Of a stretch of DNA of 64,000 nucleotides, positions 61,469 to 64,000 are shown piece after piece. This stretch comes from Pilaira anomala (taxonomy: Eukaryota; Mucoromycota; Mucoromycetes; Mucorales; Mucoraceae). The stretch covers positions 496,001-560,000 of the forward strand of contig JAIXMQ010000011.1 of NCBI GenBank assembly GCA_025716855.1. The letters run 5' to 3'. The notes beneath the pieces were generated by a model, which was not told where the DNA came from, did not search any database, and saw only the letters and a list, made by a program, of their open reading frames with translations. The position numbers were made by a program, and so were the translations under genes. The number at the start of each line of letters is the position of its first letter. The first letter of the stretch is position 1.

Positions 61469-62717
61469 AATAATAATAAAAAGAGTGTAATATGGCAAAA
61501 ATGACAAAAAAAAAAAGTTAAAAACTACATTTATTTATACCTGTTTATTTTTATAGATGGAACAAAAAATACTACTTATCCGATTTTGATATTTATTGCA
61601 TTCCCATCAACTCCTTTTTAATCACTTCCCCTTTTTATTGTGCTTCTACTCTCAATTTACCGAATTTTAGAAAACTCTGCCCAATTTTTTGAGTTATTTT
61701 GGATATATGTGTAAAGTTAAGTTGACTAGAATAATGGATTAACTTCTCCAGTACTTTAGAATAAATTAACTGCAATTTACAGTAAATTGACCAGCTTTGG
61801 TAAAACTCTAAATCGGTTATAAAATTCTTAATTCAATAATTTAGGGGATGCGTTGATCAATATTGAGTGAAGTCTTTAAGTGTTTATTAGGAGTATTCCA
61901 TGTTACTTAAGACAGACAGGATCTTACTATTGAGCAAATAAATAATATCTTATAGTACAGGGATGCTTTTTTTTTTTGCGATTAATGTTATAGCGAAAAT
62001 AATTAATTTTTTGAATTTTTGGGAACAAAGAGGACAGCATTATCATTTATAACCAGTTCAATGGCGATGATAACGCAGGATGCTTATGGGACATGGAGGT
62101 TTCAATCTTCGAGGCAGTTCCGGAAGCGACATCATTCAAATACAACATATGGGTAATAATATTTGAGAGATGCGAAATCTGATTCAAATTCTTAAGTAAT
62201 TTTGACTTAACAAACTGACAATTTGTGTCAAGGCCCGAGCTGCCTTAAAGTCTTACAATAGTTAATCTTTATGTTTACATATTTCTGACACCTTCTCAAA
62301 TTTTGCTTAATAAAAGAGTACTATAATATTTGATTAAAAAATGCTACAACCTTTTTATTTCGTCAGTAAAAAAAGACGAAGCACAATTTTGTACTTGCTG
62401 AAATTGGAACTGATAAATACTCTATTAAGCTCTGAACATGTTGTTCATGCGGTAAAGTATAAAAGCGTTAAAAATAACACTTTAAGGAAGAATTCTGTTG
62501 TAAAATAAACTTCGTCTTAATGTGTCAAAAAATTGGTAAAAGTTTTCAACAATTCAGTGAATTGAAAGGGGAAGCACGGCAATACATTTATGGCTTATAA
62601 TAGTCACTTTTTTTCTTGCGTGACAAATAAAACCTTATAATATTTGTTGTTTAATAGACCTTGTATATTTGGGCTACTTTTTTCCTCTTTTCTTCTTTTT
62701 CTTTCACAAATAAAATC
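61469..62717. other. Intergenic
   Basis: No gene is seen. A less AT-rich patch (about 62030-62160) has a short open frame but no recognisable motif. Confidence 0.5.
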
Positions 62718-64000
62718 ATGGTAGCTGTAACTAAAAACAAAAAGAAAAAGGTAGCAGAAGAGCAAGTTGAAGAAGCGCCAAAATCAAGATTTTTTAGTGA
62801 AGGTAAAAATGATGAGGGTAAAATATATTTATTTTTATACACATCTACGCGTTATTATTAGAGATAAAATAAAAATTTGTACACATATGCTATTTGTCTC
62901 TTTTCTTCTTCTTAACCGTATTTTTTCCATTGTATATAGACGAGCAAAGACTTGAGATTCTTATTGAATCGTTGAATGATTGTACAAGGGGTGATATAGA
63001 TGTAACCATTCTATTTACCAAATGGAGAAGTAAACCACTGCCAGTCATACTATCCAATCTACCGGTAATACATTTGAATTAATAATTTATTTATATTACA
63101 ATTATTAAATTTATAGCTGTATGTAGGAATTGCTACGTTTAACTAAAGTAAATCCAGTACACGATGACACCGAAGAAAGAAATGGAATGAATACACTCAA
63201 ACAAACTCTATTGGAAGAAAGGTAAATATAAACAAATATCGCTTTTGTTTATCCTTTATGTAACATTCTTATCTACATAGTAAAAAGATTGATATCGTAA
63301 AGAAAGAAAATTTCTTCAATGAAGAGGTTACAGAAGAAGAACGAGAGATTATAGCTCAACGCGTAGCTCTACAACAAAGACAATTTGCTGCTTATGAAAA
63401 GCGTGAAATTGTACGAAAGTCTCGTAAGATAAGAAAAATATTTGATTATATCTGTGATGAAGAGATTTTGGAATTATTAAAAGAATGTGATGAAAATGAG
63501 GTAAAAATTTATACAATATAAGCGTGACATACATACTGATAGTTTAATAGGACGAAGTTATTTACTGTTTAACAAAGCCAAATTATTTATCTGAAATACG
63601 TAAAACAATTGCACTCAAATACGCCAAAGAGGAAGAAAGTTATGTCCCCTTAATGACTCCAGAACAGCGAGCGGCTTATAAACAGTTATTGAAAAAGAGA
63701 TCTGTTACTTTGAAGAAAACAACAACAGATCAAGCTAAAAAGTAAGCTATTTTTTTATCACTCAATTTGATTTGTCAAAAAAAAAAAAGTAACAGATTAC
63801 GAATAGACAATATCGTATGTGTGGTAGGTTGGGTCTGGACGAAGCATTAGAACAGTTTCAAAATAATCAAGTGGATCCTGAAAAGGCCTTTGAAGGGTGG
63901 TCTCAGGCGCGTATCAAAGCATATCAAATGATTGATCAGAATCCAAATAGTTATTATTATCGATTTAATGCTCCTGGTGAAATACAGCGTAAAGGACAAT
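62718..64000 (+). CDS. Unknown lysine-rich protein, cut by window end
   Basis: Six exons are visible (62718-62817, 62940-63064, 63127-63221, 63281-63500, 63551-63741, 63828 to beyond 64000), all in phase. The N-terminus is basic (KNKKKKVAEEQ). Helical segments follow: EQRLEILIESLNDCTRGDI, TEEEREIIAQRVALQQRQFA, FDYICDEEILELLKECDENE and GLDEALEQFQNNQVDPEKAF. The last part, GWSQARIKAYQMIDQNPNSYYYRFNAPGE, precedes what may be a DNA-binding domain outside the window; I have the impression of a Myb/SANT-type protein, but nothing inside the window proves it. Nuclear location is plausible from composition. Confidence 0.8.

Noticed and set aside
62030..62160. Less AT-rich patch with a short open frame
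   Set aside because: About 30 codons with no recognisable motif; cannot be separated from chance.

Overview
The window is nuclear DNA from a filamentous fungus, most likely an early-diverging Mucoromycota species of the Mucorales type. The evidence is a strongly AT-rich background, dense genes with many short (about 45-75 bp) GT-AG introns, long poly-A/poly-T tracts inside introns and between genes, fungal gene content (ERG27, RHO3, ERF2-like, NUP159, GH37 trehalase, GH47 mannosidase, Whi2-like BTB protein), and genes that yeasts lack but early fungi keep (WDR91, SPATA20). The lineage is inference; no rRNA or other marker is present.

Layout. 0-14 kb: zinc-type alcohol dehydrogenase, a decayed Tc1/mariner transposase, a gene with a PD-(D/E)XK-nuclease-like GEVK motif, a coiled-coil protein, WDR91 (-), a three-RRM TIA-1/Pub1 protein (-), and Rho3. 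14-22.6 kb: a broken homoserine dehydrogenase copy, ERG27, then about 3.5 kb of nested foldback (inverted-repeat) DNA. 22.6-31.7 kb: DHHC palmitoyltransferase, a possible Mediator tail subunit, a small mitochondrial membrane protein, a decayed second GEVK-type gene, GH37 trehalase and fibrillarin. 33-45.6 kb: ER J-protein, Whi2-like BTB protein, a second foldback copy, GH47 mannosidase, an unknown glycine-rich membrane protein, eS6, and a large BTB protein. 46-64 kb: tRNA-Leu(TAA), uL24, ASF1, NUP159/NUP214, mitochondrial EF-Ts, eL30, SPATA20, an unknown acidic protein and an unknown gene cut by the window end.

Most genes are unlinked housekeeping functions: ribosome and rRNA processing (eS6, uL24, eL30, fibrillarin), mitochondrial translation (EF-Ts), nuclear pore and chromatin (NUP159, ASF1), endomembrane and polarity (WDR91, Rho3, DHHC, J-protein) and carbohydrate enzymes. 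Many neighbours are convergent with almost no space, for example two stop codons 19 bp apart near 25.6 kb.

Exon models were built by hand from splice consensus, reading phase and family motifs. Where the exon sum is a multiple of three and the joined motif is conserved, confidence is high. Points worth a second look are the GEVK gene and its dead relative, the foldback family with an internal length difference between its arms, three microexons of 7, 11 and 7 nt in SPATA20, a 14-nt microexon in the mannosidase, two GC-AG introns, one- and two-codon first exons, and a three-hairpin cluster near 27.7 kb.
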